Part shown: piece by piece, positions 11,983 to 13,406 of the stretch | How the letters are laid out: each line of letters begins with the position of its first letter | Position numbering within the stretch: position 1 is the stretch's first letter | Assembly (NCBI GenBank): GCA_047631875.1 | Contig: JBLIAZ010000055.1 | Location: 1-13,406 of the forward strand | DNA: 13,406 nt | Reading direction: 5' to 3' | From: JBLIAZ01 sp047631875 | Lineage (GTDB): Bacteria > Bacteroidota > Bacteroidia > Flavobacteriales_C > GCA-002722245 | Made by a program: the position numbers and the translations under genes | The notes under the pieces: model-generated | Database searches by the model: none | What the model saw: the letters and a program-made list of their open reading frames with translations, nothing else | Told to the model about the DNA's origin: nothing

Positions 11983-13406
11983 TTATTTCACTACAAGCAA
12001 CCCCGAATATTTTTGGTTAGCTGTTGATAGATGTATAATATAAACGCCAACTTTCAAGTTTGTAGTTGAAATTACGCTTCCGGTTTGTTTTGCCATCAAT
12101 AGTCCTTCAAGTGTGTACACTTTACATTCCAAAGCATCTATGTTTTCTATGTTGATACGAGCAAGATTTCCTTTATCAACCGGATTAGGATATAATTTTA
12201 AAGCCTGTACTTTTTCGTTGTATGAAGTATGCGTAACTATTGATTTGTATTCATAAGCACCAAGGTCTACTGTGGCATTATTTATTCTTGTATTGCCCGA
12301 AAAGTCAACTGTTCCAATAAAAGTAGAGTCTAAATTTTCACCTTGATTTATAGCTGGCGAGCTTATTGACAAGGAGAACTCAAAGGTTGATTCACTTGCG
12401 AACAGGGGATTAGTAGATACTACAACCCCATTTTCGGTGCCAGCTGTACTACCGTAATATAAGTTGTTTCCAAACTCATTGTTACTGTTGTTAGAACCAT
12501 TTATCAATGTTCGTGGTCTTCCAGATCCAGCGTACACTATGTTGTTTTTGTACACATTGTTGACGTTTCTGTTTTGAAGAAATATTTCAGCTCCCCAATC
12601 GTCATTGTTCCTTGAGGAGTTGTTGTTCTTGTAAAATGTGTTATTGATAATCTTGCAGTTTTCAGCAGACCCACCACCTGCACCTGTTCCTGAATCATAA
12701 CCTCCTGTTGCAACCCCGGCAACATGATTTTTATAAATGACATTATTCCTAACTGTGATAAAGTCGGTAGGTTTTCCAAAATGCTCACTTGCCAGTTCAA
12801 TTCCCAAGTTGCAGTCGTGAGCCGTATTCCCTTCAAACAGGATGTTAGTTCCACCATCCACATAAAATCCAGCTGCTGAGCGTTCATTGTTGTACACTGG
12901 ATTGTCTTTGGTATCAATGTTATACGCTGTATTATTTCTGACTATCCCGTCTCTTGCTCTATCAATTTCCTCTCCATTTCCACTGCAGGAGCTGCATTCA
13001 TTTTCATGACCTATAAAATCGAAGGCAATGTTATCGCAGTGGTGTACTGTGTTTCCGTCCAACAAAAAGTCTTTTACGTTACCATTTAAAACAAAAGCCT
13101 CACTCCACCTAAGTTGGCAATTGTATATTTCGTTGTTGATGAAATTTACATTGTAAATAGGAGTTCCACTTGTTCCGAATACAGCTATACCATGAGCGCC
13201 ATCGTTGTTATTACTTTGCTTTATGTCATGAATGACACAGTTTTTAACTAGGATATTATTGGAGAATCCATCAATGTAAATTCCAACAGGAGTATTGTTT
13301 GAGTTGCTGCTGAAGTTGGCTATTTCCAAGTTTTGAAAAACCAAGTAGGACTTTGTGTTGATAGAAATTAAGCCTTCTCTTCCTGAGGGTGTTAACCCTG
13401 TTCCGT
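11983..13406 (-). CDS. Secreted right-handed beta-helix protein with T9SS signal (5' end outside window)
   Basis: The frame is open to the window edge; the in-frame TTG at 13344 is not a real start, since GLTPSGREGLISINTKSYL precedes it. About 474 residues are visible. Most form parallel beta-helix (PbH1) turns with repeated short patterns such as NNILVKNCVIHDI, VNFINNEIYNC, FLLDGNTVHHC, ILFEGNTAHDC, FITVRNNVIYKN and KIINNTFYKNN. Next comes a choice-of-anchor-Q-type segment (SPAINQGENLD, DFSGNTR, VDLGAYEY) and finally a T9SS type A sorting domain (LKLYPNPVDKG..., LKVGVYIIHLS, LLVVK). Such proteins are often polysaccharide lyases or adhesins of the pectate-lyase-like fold; the substrate and catalytic residues cannot be stated from this part. 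A full protein would need further N-terminal helix turns and a signal peptide beyond 13406. Confidence 0.9.
   Translation of the reverse strand, partial: GTGLTPSGREGLISINTKSYLVFQNLEIANFSSNSNNTPVGIYIDGFSNNILVKNCVIHDIKQSNNNDGAHGIAVFGTSGTPIYNVNFINNEIYNCQLRWSEAFVLNGNVKDFLLDGNTVHHCDNIAFDFIGHENECSSCSGNGEEIDRARDGIVRNNTAYNIDTKDNPVYNNERSAAGFYVDGGTNILFEGNTAHDCNLGIELASEHFGKPTDFITVRNNVIYKNHVAGVATGGYDSGTGAGGGSAENCKIINNTFYKNNNSSRNNDDWGAEIFLQNRNVNNVYKNNIVYAGSGRPRTLINGSNNSNNEFGNNLYYGSTAGTENGVVVSTNPLFASESTFEFSLSISSPAINQGENLDSTFIGTVDFSGNTRINNATVDLGAYEYKSIVTHTSYNEKVQALKLYPNPVDKGNLARINIENIDALECKVYTLEGLLMAKQTGSVISTTNLKVGVYIIHLSTANQKYSGLLVVK

Noticed and set aside
11978..11998. Possible hairpin GCTTGT/ACAAGC at the end of the beta-helix gene
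   Set aside because: The stem is only 6 bp with a 9-base loop, overlaps the stop codon and lacks a T-tract.
12537..12917. 126-codon minus-strand frame within the beta-helix gene
   Set aside because: It is an alternate frame of a clearly coding, repeat-rich sequence and has no domain of its own.

Overview
The window looks like chromosomal DNA from an AT-rich member of the Bacteroidota (Flavobacteriia/Cytophagia type). Evidence: two proteins and one gene relic end in type IX secretion system (T9SS) type A sorting domains, DUF3857/transglutaminase-like exported proteins are present, signal peptides are of Bacteroidota style, and Shine-Dalgarno sequences are poor. I cannot name the genus.

Layout: (a) 43-400, a collapsed IS3-like insertion sequence: the start of OrfA joined to the tail of OrfB between imperfect terminal repeats. 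(b) 561-2459 on the minus strand and 2971-8402 on the plus strand: two divergent copies of one exported/envelope gene cassette. The plus copy appears complete: beta-barrel-like protein, DUF3857 + transglutaminase with an intact Cys-His-Asp triad, a second DUF3857-like protein whose transglutaminase-like region lacks the catalytic motif, and a small lipoprotein. The minus copy keeps the barrel-like gene and the lipoprotein, but its transglutaminase gene stops after the N-terminal domain and its pseudoenzyme gene is gone. (c) 2460-2970 and 8403-8934: intergenic regions carrying two same-orientation copies of a 48-49 bp repeat, each followed by a terminator hairpin, plus a third short copy. (d) 8935-9972, a Fic protein (minus strand). 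(e) 10187-11254, a T9SS-secreted repeat protein. (f) 11336-11798, a minus-strand relic of another T9SS cargo gene, split by a 149-bp IS6-like miniature element with a perfect 8-bp target duplication. (g) 11983-13406, a secreted right-handed beta-helix protein with a T9SS signal, cut off by the window edge.

How the genes work together: the four plus-strand genes 2971-8402 are spaced 41, 9 and 12 bp apart and all encode exported proteins, so they probably form one envelope operon. The active transglutaminase-like protein would act in the periplasm or at the cell surface, the inactive paralogue may be a partner, and the barrel-like protein and lipoprotein would be membrane components. The substrate is unknown. 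The T9SS genes at the right are independent cell-surface or secreted proteins. The duplicated cassette, with one decayed arm and repeats around it, is the best candidate for an undescribed system. No tRNA, rRNA or CRISPR array was seen. Stretch 11799-11982 shows nothing recognisable.
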